Source: CAZEHJ01 sp964512485
GTDB lineage: Bacteria; Bacteroidota; Rhodothermia; Rhodothermales; UBA10348
Direction: 5' to 3'
Length of the DNA: 47,586 bases
NCBI GenBank assembly: GCA_964512485.1
Contig: CAZEHJ010000024.1
Coordinates: forward strand, 1-47,586
Below, in pieces: positions 8,475 to 16,065 of this stretch. The translations under genes were made by a program, and so were the position numbers. Under the pieces are notes generated by a model. That model made no database searches. It saw only the letters and a list, made by a program, of their open reading frames with translations, and had not been told where the DNA came from. How positions within the stretch are numbered: position 1 is the first letter of the stretch; each line of letters starts with the position of its first letter.

Positions 8475-9589
8475 TGAGCGAGAAGGGATTTCTGGGGCGG
8501 CAGGCGGACTCACTACAGCAGGTTTACCACAAGCACGAACGTGTTGTGGGATTTGCATTCTTTTTTGCGGGAATCCTGTGGGATGCCTTCACTCTTCGCC
8601 GAATCGACAACCTGATCGACAACCTCATTCTGGTCAGTTATCTGTTTGCCCTCACGGGAGTGATTCTGCTCGACATTCGTGAGAAGACGAAGGGCCTTTC
8701 CATCGGACGCGTGAAGAATCCTCGGTTGATTCTCCGAAGCGCTACCCAGTTTTTATTGGGTGCTTTGCTTTCTGCCTACGTGATCTTCTACTTTCGCAGC
8801 CTCTCATGGGCCACCCACCTTGCCTTCTGGGCCATTCTGGTACTGGGCCTCGTGATCAATGAGTTTCTGACCCGGCGGCTTTCTTCGTTCCCCGCACAAC
8901 TTGTGCTGTTGTTCTTCTGTTCGGTCACAATGCTGGCGTATCTGCTTCCGGTAGCTGCGAAATACATGTCAGCCGGGTTGTTCAGGGCGGCCATCGGAAT
9001 CAGCCTTTTGCTCTGTTTTTCAGTGTTTATCGTTGGCCTGCGCGCGGGAAGGGTCGGAAAGCACTGGTTTGGTCCGACGGAAGTTTGGGTTCTCGCATGC
9101 GCCGCGTTCCTGATGGATTTCGGATACAGTCATAACTGGATTCCTCCCGTTCCACTCTCGGTCCAGGAAGGAGGGGTCTATAATCTGGTCGTTCGGGACG
9201 GAGATACTTTCCGGATTGAATGGGATACCCGGCACCGGGGCCTGTTTTCACCGGGATATGCGCGCACCTACTATCATTCACCCGGAGAACCAGTTTATTG
9301 CTTCACGTCCGTTTTTGCGCCCACTGATCTGGAAGAGCGTCTCTATCACGTCTGGCAGAGATATGACCCTGAATCGGGCGAATGGGTGGCCACAGACCGC
9401 ATCGGGTATGCGATGAGAGGAGGAAGACGTGACGGGTACCGGGGAACGAGCATGAAACGAAACGTGGCCGAGGGCAGGTGGCGGGTTGTCGTTGAAACCG
9501 AGGATGAGAAGATCCTCACCCAGATCCCGTTCACTATCGTCAGCCGGGAAGAGGAAGTTGTGACGTGGCGCAGGATGGAAATTCATTGA
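8474..9589 (+). CDS. Multi-spanning membrane protein with C-terminal DUF2914 domain
   Basis: About 371 residues. The first two thirds contain roughly seven hydrophobic helices. The last 110 residues or so form a soluble domain resembling DUF2914, with the strand-rich pattern RHRGLFSPGYARTYYH, VWQRYDP, and a GRWRVVVET segment near the end. In known members this domain follows signal or membrane segments and probably faces the periplasm; its role is unknown. The start is taken as the ATG in TGATG, overlapping the DUF2480 stop by one base, which implies translational coupling; a GTG at 8471 is an equivalent alternative. The gene ends 17 nt before the stop of convergent recG. Confidence 0.85.
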   Translation: MSEKGFLGRQADSLQQVYHKHERVVGFAFFFAGILWDAFTLRRIDNLIDNLILVSYLFALTGVILLDIREKTKGLSIGRVKNPRLILRSATQFLLGALLSAYVIFYFRSLSWATHLAFWAILVLGLVINEFLTRRLSSFPAQLVLLFFCSVTMLAYLLPVAAKYMSAGLFRAAIGISLLLCFSVFIVGLRAGRVGKHWFGPTEVWVLACAAFLMDFGYSHNWIPPVPLSVQEGGVYNLVVRDGDTFRIEWDTRHRGLFSPGYARTYYHSPGEPVYCFTSVFAPTDLEERLYHVWQRYDPESGEWVATDRIGYAMRGGRRDGYRGTSMKRNVAEGRWRVVVETEDEKILTQIPFTIVSREEEVVTWRRMEIH

Positions 9590-9606
9590 CGGCCCTCGCA
9601 CTGGCC

Positions 9607-11706
9607 CTAGCCCACGCGAGAAAGACGAAGACCATCTTCGAGAACGAATGCTTCGAAATACTCCTTCATCGCCGCGTGATTTTCATCGGTCAGGTCTTTA
9701 TCTGATTCTACGAGTGAAAAAGCAGCGGCCCGAGCCTTCACAAGAATGGCCTGATCGTTCAGGAGATCTGCTATTCTGAAAGCGGGGAGGCCGCTTTGTT
9801 TCGTTCCGAAGAAGTCACCCACGCCGCGAATCTCCATATCTATTTCGCTGATTTTGAATCCGTCTTCGGTGTCTTCCATCGCTCTGAGCCTGGTCCGCGA
9901 CTCTTCTGATTGTTTGTATTCGGCCATCAGAATGCACGTGCTGGCGTGCTTTCCTCTTCCGATCCGGCCTCGAAGCTGGTGCAGTTGGCTCAGGCCGAAT
10001 CGCTCGGCATGTTCGATGAGCATGAATGTGGCATTCGGGACATCGACGCCCACTTCGATGACCGTCGTGGACACGAGGATGGGCGATTCTCCCGAGATGA
10101 ATCGCGACATCACTTCTTCCTTCTCAGCAGATTTCATCCTGCCGTGTACCAGTTCGACTCTGGCTTCTGGAAACTCGGCCTCCAACAGTTCATGCCCGGA
10201 AACAGCATCTTTCAGATCCAGCTTCTCGCTTTCTGCAACGAGAGGGAAAACGACATAACACTGTCGGCCCTCGGCTACGGCTCTTCTCATCGCATTGTAG
10301 ACTGACTCCCGTTCCTTTTCCCGCACCATTCTGGTCGTGATCGGCTGGCGACCGGGTGGCCGTTCATCCATGATCGAGACGTGCAGATCGCCGTACAGGG
10401 TCATCGCGAGGGAGCGCGGGATGGGTGTGGCAGTCATCAAAAGCATGTGAGGGTCGTTGCCCTTTTCGAAAAGAGTAGCGCGCTGAAGTACGCCGAAGCG
10501 ATGCTGTTCATCGATCACACAGAGCCCAAGACTCTTGAATTTGACGGTTTCCTGAATCACGGCGTGCGTCCCGACCAAAAATTGAAGCGTACCGTCCGCG
10601 ACCTCGGCCAAAAGCTCTTTTCTGGAGGCAGCCGGAGTGGATCCTGTCAGAAGCCCGACCTGGACGCCGAGGGGCTCCAGAAAGGCTGACAACGACCTGA
10701 AATGTTGTTCGCAGAGGATTTCCGTGGGTGCCATCACAGCCACCTGGTGCCCCGCATCGATCGCCTTCAACGCCGCAGTCGCCGCCACGACTGTTTTTCC
10801 GCTTCCCACATCGCCCTGCAACAGACGGTTCATCTGCTTGCCACTCATCAGGTCGTCGCCGATCTCTCTGAGCGCATTTTTCTGAGCATTTGTCAGCGTG
10901 AAGGGAATGACTTCTGCGAAAAAACGTGATTCCAGCGGCCCGGATGAAGGAATCCTGATTCCGGGTACGGCTTCACGCCGCGTTCTGGTCTTGGCCAGCA
11001 GAAGTTGGAAGAAGAAAAGCTCTTCGAATTTCAGGCGATGGCGTGCTTTGGAGAGCTCGTCCTGATCCTTCGGAAAGTGGATGGCTCGCCTGGCGACACG
11101 ACCTTCAAGCAAATCGTGTTTGCTCAATATGTCACCTGGCAGGTTTTCCTGAAGCTCTTCTCCCCTTTCTTTCAGCAGATTGTAAATGATCTTCCTGAAA
11201 GATCGACTGGTCATTCCCGCCTGTTGAAGGGGCGCCGAACCAGGATATAGAGCGATGATCCTGCCCGTCTCGACTGGAGGGCCTTCTTCATCCAATCGAT
11301 CGAAATCAGGATGGGAAAACGACAACATCCCGCCATATCGGGCCGGTTTTCCATGTACAGCCAGGCGATGGCCTTTTTCAATCGACTTGGAGATCCACCC
11401 GACACCCTGAAACCAAACACACTTCATTCGGCGTCCGGGTTCGTCTTCCAGAACGACTTCGAATCGTCGAGTTCGTCGGCCCGGAATGACGCCTGCTGCA
11501 ATGACGGTCCCAATCACCGTTACCGGGTCGGACCCCGCCTTCAATTCGCGGATCAGACTCACCGACGTCCGGTCCAGATAGCGGCGCGGGTAGTAGGAGA
11601 GCAGGTCGTTGATCTCGACGACTCCATGCTGGGCAAGCACTTCACTCCTTCGAGGGCCGACGCCTTTCAGGAATTGAACCGGGCTCTTCAAAAATTGGAG
11701 CGACAT
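9607..11706 (-). CDS. recG: ATP-dependent DNA helicase RecG
   Basis: A 699-residue full-length RecG, the branch-migrating helicase that regresses stalled forks and processes R-loops and recombination intermediates. The N-terminal wedge with an OB fold spans about residues 60-160. The SF2 helicase core follows: Walker A GDVGSGKT at 298-305, Walker B DEQHRFGV starting at 399, and motif VI QLRGRIGRGKHAS. A C-terminal TRG-type region is present near FFGTKQSGLP. The start MSLQFLKSPVQFLKGVG matches the family's usual N-terminus. It is convergent with the DUF2914 gene (17-nt gap). Its leader carries a short tandem repeat (11728-11758). Confidence 0.97.
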   Translation of the reverse strand: MSLQFLKSPVQFLKGVGPRRSEVLAQHGVVEINDLLSYYPRRYLDRTSVSLIRELKAGSDPVTVIGTVIAAGVIPGRRTRRFEVVLEDEPGRRMKCVWFQGVGWISKSIEKGHRLAVHGKPARYGGMLSFSHPDFDRLDEEGPPVETGRIIALYPGSAPLQQAGMTSRSFRKIIYNLLKERGEELQENLPGDILSKHDLLEGRVARRAIHFPKDQDELSKARHRLKFEELFFFQLLLAKTRTRREAVPGIRIPSSGPLESRFFAEVIPFTLTNAQKNALREIGDDLMSGKQMNRLLQGDVGSGKTVVAATAALKAIDAGHQVAVMAPTEILCEQHFRSLSAFLEPLGVQVGLLTGSTPAASRKELLAEVADGTLQFLVGTHAVIQETVKFKSLGLCVIDEQHRFGVLQRATLFEKGNDPHMLLMTATPIPRSLAMTLYGDLHVSIMDERPPGRQPITTRMVREKERESVYNAMRRAVAEGRQCYVVFPLVAESEKLDLKDAVSGHELLEAEFPEARVELVHGRMKSAEKEEVMSRFISGESPILVSTTVIEVGVDVPNATFMLIEHAERFGLSQLHQLRGRIGRGKHASTCILMAEYKQSEESRTRLRAMEDTEDGFKISEIDMEIRGVGDFFGTKQSGLPAFRIADLLNDQAILVKARAAAFSLVESDKDLTDENHAAMKEYFEAFVLEDGLRLSRVG

Positions 11707-11727
11707 GGAATTGATGACGAAAACTCC

Positions 11728-11758
11728 GGACAGAATGAGGACAGAATGAGGACAGAAT
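11728..11758. repeat. 11-bp tandem repeat in the recG leader
   Basis: Two exact copies plus eight or nine bases of a third copy of GGACAGAATGA are laid head to tail, immediately upstream of the recG start. On the recG sense strand it reads as repeated TTCTGTCCTCA and follows a TATATTCTG stretch that could be a -7/-10 element. If so, the repeat would form the start of the mRNA leader. Copy number could vary between strains. Confidence 0.75.
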
Positions 11759-11837
11759 ATAGTGCGATTCGCCTCTGGTGTGCGCCGGATTCAACCAGCC
11801 CGGGCGACGCAAAAGAAGCCCCGCGCTACCAGCACCC

Positions 11838-12860
11838 TCAATTCAGAGGCCTCCAGGTAAATCGATCGACGCGTGGTGATGGCTCCGTCACCGTCACCGC
11901 CACATCAAAGCCGCCGTCTCCCCGCTGCCGCACTGCGATGTCGGAGGGATAATATTCCTTTGCGAATGATGGATCCGGCTGTGTGAGGATATACCGAAGC
12001 TGACCATCGAGGTCGAACACATCGATATTCAGCCAGCCAGGACGCATGTTCAGCACAAAGATCAGGTCTCCAGAGATCGCTGCCGAGGCCGTCAACATCG
12101 GTGGTTGATCTGCGTCTCCGCGCACAAACTGAAAGCTGCGGGCAAGCATGGGGGAATCGAATCCAACCAGGTCAAGCGAATCCAGTCGCGTTCCATCCAG
12201 CCGGTCAATGAGAGGCCGGTATCCAGATAAGCTGTAGACAACTCCCTCGTGCGAGCGAATCAACCCTGCCCGTCGCCAGACGGGGCCTTCCAGAGGAATC
12301 TGCCGCACCAGCGATCCATCCTCGGCGTGAACACCCAGATAGCCGTCAAATTCTTCACCGATGACCTTGGAAACGAATCCTCCTTCGGTTCGGGCCACGT
12401 AGGTCAACGCTTTCTCTTCGGGAAGCAACCCTTCGAGCGCTGTCTCAGACCAGACTCCGTCTGCAGTGCGTACGCGAATGGTGTGGTCTACGGGGGCGTA
12501 GACAAAAACGGAACCATCTTCGAATCCAGCGAGATACGGGATACTGCCATCCAGCGTATCGTTGCTGACGAGCGTGCCACTCTCATCGAACGACAGAACA
12601 AGGTGCTTGCGTGAGTCGCTCACCCAGAGCGTGCCCGCATCATCGAACCCGACGGTTCGGGGATGAAGCAGCAGATCACCGGTCTCGATCACACTGTGAA
12701 TCACGAGTGTGTCCACCGGCATCGCAGCGGCAATGGCTCGGGAAAGAGAATCTGCGGCAGACACAGACCTGGATTCCACCCTTGTGCATGACGAAGGCAG
12801 GCACCCGGTCAGTAACAGGCTCAGAATCAGCCAGTAAGGGGATGTTCGTTTTGTCAGCAT
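11838..12860 (-). CDS. 6-bladed beta-propeller lipoprotein
   Basis: The frame extends upstream to 13109, but the natural start is the ATG at 12860. From there the protein begins MLTKRTSPYW and has a short hydrophobic core ending in the lipobox LLTGC (Cys20), giving a 340-residue lipoprotein. A longer start would run into the priA 5' end and mask the signal peptide. The body contains repeated blade-like units such as VGFDDAGTLWVSDS, AGFEDGSVFVY and SHEGVVYSLSGY. These suit the 6-bladed NHL-like propellers common as periplasmic or outer-membrane lipoproteins in Bacteroidota/Rhodothermota. The ligand is unknown. It is divergent from priA, with about 180 bp between the starts. Confidence 0.82.
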   Translation of the reverse strand: MLTKRTSPYWLILSLLLTGCLPSSCTRVESRSVSAADSLSRAIAAAMPVDTLVIHSVIETGDLLLHPRTVGFDDAGTLWVSDSRKHLVLSFDESGTLVSNDTLDGSIPYLAGFEDGSVFVYAPVDHTIRVRTADGVWSETALEGLLPEEKALTYVARTEGGFVSKVIGEEFDGYLGVHAEDGSLVRQIPLEGPVWRRAGLIRSHEGVVYSLSGYRPLIDRLDGTRLDSLDLVGFDSPMLARSFQFVRGDADQPPMLTASAAISGDLIFVLNMRPGWLNIDVFDLDGQLRYILTQPDPSFAKEYYPSDIAVRQRGDGGFDVAVTVTEPSPRVDRFTWRPLN

Positions 12861-13040
12861 GGTGTCTCTTTCTGAAGGGGCCTGTACCGAACTCATTTGC
12901 CGGAGTTTCCCTTGAAACAGCACTTTCACCGAAAGACTGTTTTTTAACAAAGGTTGGCGCTTCGGCCACAGTGAGAAGGATCCCCTCATCCCCGATCTCG
13001 TATCTTCGTCCACCTTCCGTTCATCCAGCTCGAGCTTCAG

Positions 13041-15284
13041 TTGCAGATCGCCCGAATCGCTCTCCCCGTACCAGTCGACAGACTGTACTCGTATCACGTT
13101 CCCGAGCATTTTCGGGGATGGGTGCGCCCTGGCAGAAGAGTTGTCGTTCCTTTCGGCAAAAGGAAGCTGGCCGGTGTGGTCATCGAAGAGGGCACCGAAG
13201 CGGATCTGAAAAAATACAAGGCGCGCGACATTCTGGATGTTGACGTTGAACTGCCTCTGCTCTCCGAAGAACTACTCGACCTGACCAAGTGGGTCGCAAC
13301 CTATTATATGTGCTCCCACGGGGAGGCGGCGCGCGCGGCGCTTCCACCTGGAAGTTCGAGCGCCACGGCGCGCTCACGTGTCAAGACCGAAACCCTCATC
13401 AGCCTCTCTCCTGATGCGCCGCACGCGCCGCCCAGTGGATCGAGGCAGATGGAGATTGTCGAACAGATGCGTATCTGGGAGGCGTCCGAAGAACTTCCTG
13501 TTTCCCAGGCGCGGGTCCTCGCTGAGTGCGGAGGAACGTCTGCTGTCATACGGCGCCTCGTCGAAATGGGATATCTGGAAACGGAAACGCAAGAGGTGGA
13601 TCGATCCAGATCTGATCTGACCTTAGCCGATTCCGATCGTACAGTCGAACTTCATCCTGCTCAGAAGACTGCCGTCGTAGCAATTGAGAAACAGCTCGCA
13701 GACGGATCTTTCCGGTGTTTTCTTCTGCACGGCGTCACAGGGTCGGGAAAGACCGAGGTCTACCTGCAGGCACTGGAAAAAGCCAGAAGGGAAGGAAAAA
13801 ACGGCATTATTCTCGTTCCCGAGATCTCGCTCACTCCTCAGACCGTAAGTCGATTCCGTGCCCGTTTCGGCGATGACGTAGCCGTTCTTCATTCGAGAAT
13901 GAGTCCTGGTGAGAGATATGATGCATGGCGGGGAATTGGCGAAGGTCGCTTCCCGATCGTCATCGGCCCTCGATCCGCCATCCTTGCTCCGATGCCCAAT
14001 CCCGGCCTGATCATAGTCGACGAAGAGCACGAATCTTCGTACAAACAATTCGACCCCGCTCCCAGATATCACGCCCGCGACGTCGCCGTAATACGGGCAA
14101 TGAAGAACGGAGCGACCTGCATTCTGGGATCAGCAACCCCAAGCCTTGAGTCCCTGTCGAATGCGCGATCAGGCAAATACACGTTGCTTGAAATGCCGGA
14201 CCGCGTTCCGGTGAGCGGCGTCCCGGCACGACTCCCCAACGTGCGGGTCATTGACTTGCGAAATGAGCATTCATTGAAAGAATCGCAGGGAGTACTCTCA
14301 CCTCGGCTGGTGACAGCGATTGAGGAACGCATCGAAAAAAAGGAACAGACCATCCTTCTGCTCAACCGTCGGGGCTTCGCCCCCGTCATGGAGTGCACGT
14401 CCTGTGGCCACGTGCCAGAATGTCCGGATTGTTCGGTGAGCCTGGTGTATCACCGGCCGCTGCATCATCTCAGGTGTCATTATTGCGGCATCACGGAACG
14501 GCTTCCAAACAGATGTCCGTCGTGTGGTGCGGGAGAGCTCTCATTCATGGGAAGTGGGACGCAACGACTCGAAGAAGAACTGTCCGAGCGGCTACCCGAG
14601 GCCCGCGTGCTTCGAATGGATCTGGACACGACGACCGGAAAGGGGAGCCATCACAAAATTCTCGATCAGTTCGGTCGGGGCGATGCCGATGTGCTTCTCG
14701 GAACGCAGATGGTCGCGAAAGGACTGGACTTCGAAAAGGTGACCCTCGTGGGAATCATCCGTGCGGAAGCCGGACTTCAGCTGCCTGATATCCGTGCTGA
14801 GGAGCGAACCTTTCAACTGCTCACGCAGGTTGCCGGCCGCGCCGGCAGAGCCGATCTCGAAGGGGAAGTTTTTCTGCAATGCCGCCAGCCTGGACATCCG
14901 GTCATTCAGTTTGCGCTGCATCATGACTACGCTGGTTTTGCTGAGTATGCACTTAGCATGCGCGAAGAGTTGAACTATCCTCCCGGAGGCCGACTGGTAT
15001 CGATTCTGTTCTCAGGTCCGGACGATGATCAGACCCGGGTGCAGGCTGAACGCTGGCGCACACTCATCGATCAAAACCTCAAGAGTGTGGATCGGTTGGG
15101 ACCCTCACCCGCGTTCGTGCACAAGGTCAAGAATCGTTTCCGTCACCAGGTTCTTCTGAAGATTCCGTCCTCCGTTCCTGCCAGTCACGTTCGTGATGCA
15201 ATCAGCCGGTCAACCAACACCATGGGATCACTACGATCGGGGTATCGAATGACGATTGATATCGACCCTGTAGGAATGGTCTAG
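13041..15284 (+). CDS. priA: Primosomal replication restart helicase PriA
   Basis: A 747-residue 3'-5' helicase that reloads the replisome at repaired forks. An N-terminal 3' DNA-binding domain occupies about residues 1-105 and a winged-helix-like region about 130-190. The helicase core has Walker A GVTGSGKT at 231-238 and DEEH at 327-330. Eight cysteines between about 452 and 497, in four Cys-x2-Cys pairs, would bind two zincs. The C-terminal helicase lobe carries AGRAGRADLEGEV. The start is TTG at 13041, since no nearby in-frame ATG exists and the following MQIARIALPVPVDRLYSY is the family N-terminus. The SRP RNA gene follows downstream on the same strand. Confidence 0.96.
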   Translation: MQIARIALPVPVDRLYSYHVPEHFRGWVRPGRRVVVPFGKRKLAGVVIEEGTEADLKKYKARDILDVDVELPLLSEELLDLTKWVATYYMCSHGEAARAALPPGSSSATARSRVKTETLISLSPDAPHAPPSGSRQMEIVEQMRIWEASEELPVSQARVLAECGGTSAVIRRLVEMGYLETETQEVDRSRSDLTLADSDRTVELHPAQKTAVVAIEKQLADGSFRCFLLHGVTGSGKTEVYLQALEKARREGKNGIILVPEISLTPQTVSRFRARFGDDVAVLHSRMSPGERYDAWRGIGEGRFPIVIGPRSAILAPMPNPGLIIVDEEHESSYKQFDPAPRYHARDVAVIRAMKNGATCILGSATPSLESLSNARSGKYTLLEMPDRVPVSGVPARLPNVRVIDLRNEHSLKESQGVLSPRLVTAIEERIEKKEQTILLLNRRGFAPVMECTSCGHVPECPDCSVSLVYHRPLHHLRCHYCGITERLPNRCPSCGAGELSFMGSGTQRLEEELSERLPEARVLRMDLDTTTGKGSHHKILDQFGRGDADVLLGTQMVAKGLDFEKVTLVGIIRAEAGLQLPDIRAEERTFQLLTQVAGRAGRADLEGEVFLQCRQPGHPVIQFALHHDYAGFAEYALSMREELNYPPGGRLVSILFSGPDDDQTRVQAERWRTLIDQNLKSVDRLGPSPAFVHKVKNRFRHQVLLKIPSSVPASHVRDAISRSTNTMGSLRSGYRMTIDIDPVGMV

Positions 15285-15416
15285 ATGCCTGTGGTTTCGA
15301 CTGAAGATCGACTTCGTAGCGCAGGAGATTGATATTGTGTGAACAGTGATCAATTGCTGCAGGGATCCCGTGGCTGAAAAGGAACAAGGTCACCAGAACG
15401 GTGTTGAGAGGCAGCC

Positions 15417-15520
15417 AAAGGGCAAGTCCCGTACGGACAGCTCCCTCTGAACTCCGTCAGGGCCGGAAGGCAGCAGCGGTAGGAGGTTGTAGCGTCGCGA
15501 TACGGTCAGCTTGCCCTTTT
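15417..15520 (+). ncRNA. ffs: Small bacterial signal recognition particle RNA (4.5S type)
   Basis: The ends pair over 10 bp: AAAGGGCAAG at 15417-15426 with CTTGCCCTTT at 15510-15519. The apical domain contains the SRP core, GTCAGG at 15456-15461, a GGAA tetraloop at 15465-15468 closed by C-G, and AGCAGCGG on the return strand. This is the Ffh-binding domain, and the RNA is the short form lacking an Alu domain. The closing stem is followed by a run of T (15517-15522), so the 3' end doubles as an intrinsic terminator. RNA with Ffh targets membrane proteins to the translocon. The stretch 15285-15416 before it and 15523-15692 after it hold no supportable gene; a weak hairpin (CACC/GGTG) lies just upstream. 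Confidence 0.93.
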
Positions 15521-15692
15521 TTATGTCCCAACTTTTCTGGGAACTGCGCGTCTGACCTCTCAAAGGCGGTGTCGCACCTCGAAATCTGTCTCCACGCTAT
15601 TCGTCTGATATCCTTCTGACGATCTGCGGGATTGAGATGATGGGCGTATATTCGGCACTGTTCGGTTTATCTCTTAAAGATCCAGCACCTTC

Positions 15693-16004
15693 ATGTTGTC
15701 TTACCCGTATTTCCTGGTCGGCGCCCCCGGAGGCGAACAAGCCAATCCGCTGGCCATGTTTCTGCCCCTGGTCCTGATTTTTATCGTTTTCTACTTCTTC
15801 ATCATCAGGCCGCAGAAGAAGAAAGAAGACGACAGAAAATCAATGGTTGAAGCCGTAAAAAAGAATGACCGGGTCGTCACAATCGGCGGAATCCATGGAA
15901 CGGTTTCCCAGGTGGACGAATCGTCAGTTCTGGTTCAAGTCGATGGCGCTACAAAGTTGAGAATCGAAAAAAGCGCGCTTTCGAGTGTATCCGGAAAGGA
16001 GTAA
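15693..16004 (+). CDS. yajC: Preprotein translocase subunit YajC
   Basis: A 103-residue protein with the YajC layout: a short N-terminal extracytoplasmic segment, one membrane helix (about residues 21-38), then the family block FFIIRPQKKK. A small soluble beta domain follows, with KNDRVVTIGGIHGTV and a final strand pair. YajC associates with SecDF-YidC at the Sec translocon. It lies about 170 nt downstream of the SRP RNA gene on the same strand, a fitting neighbour, but the RNA's terminator makes separate transcription likely. SecD/SecF are not adjacent here. It converges on a hybrid histidine kinase 61 nt away. Confidence 0.95.
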   Translation: MLSYPYFLVGAPGGEQANPLAMFLPLVLIFIVFYFFIIRPQKKKEDDRKSMVEAVKKNDRVVTIGGIHGTVSQVDESSVLVQVDGATKLRIEKSALSSVSGKE

Positions 16005-16065
16005 CCGCGCAGATGCCTTGAGGAAGTCAATTGCTGTCTGAGGCCCGGTTCTCGGGATCAGGCAT

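Noticed and set aside
12861..13109. Upstream extension of the beta-propeller lipoprotein
   Set aside because: It would overlap the priA start and bury the lipoprotein signal peptide that begins at 12860.
15361..15416. Hairpin just upstream of the SRP RNA, considered as an Alu-domain extension
   Set aside because: The RNA's own 5' and 3' ends pair at 15417-15426 and 15510-15519, so the upstream hairpin is outside the mature short-form RNA.
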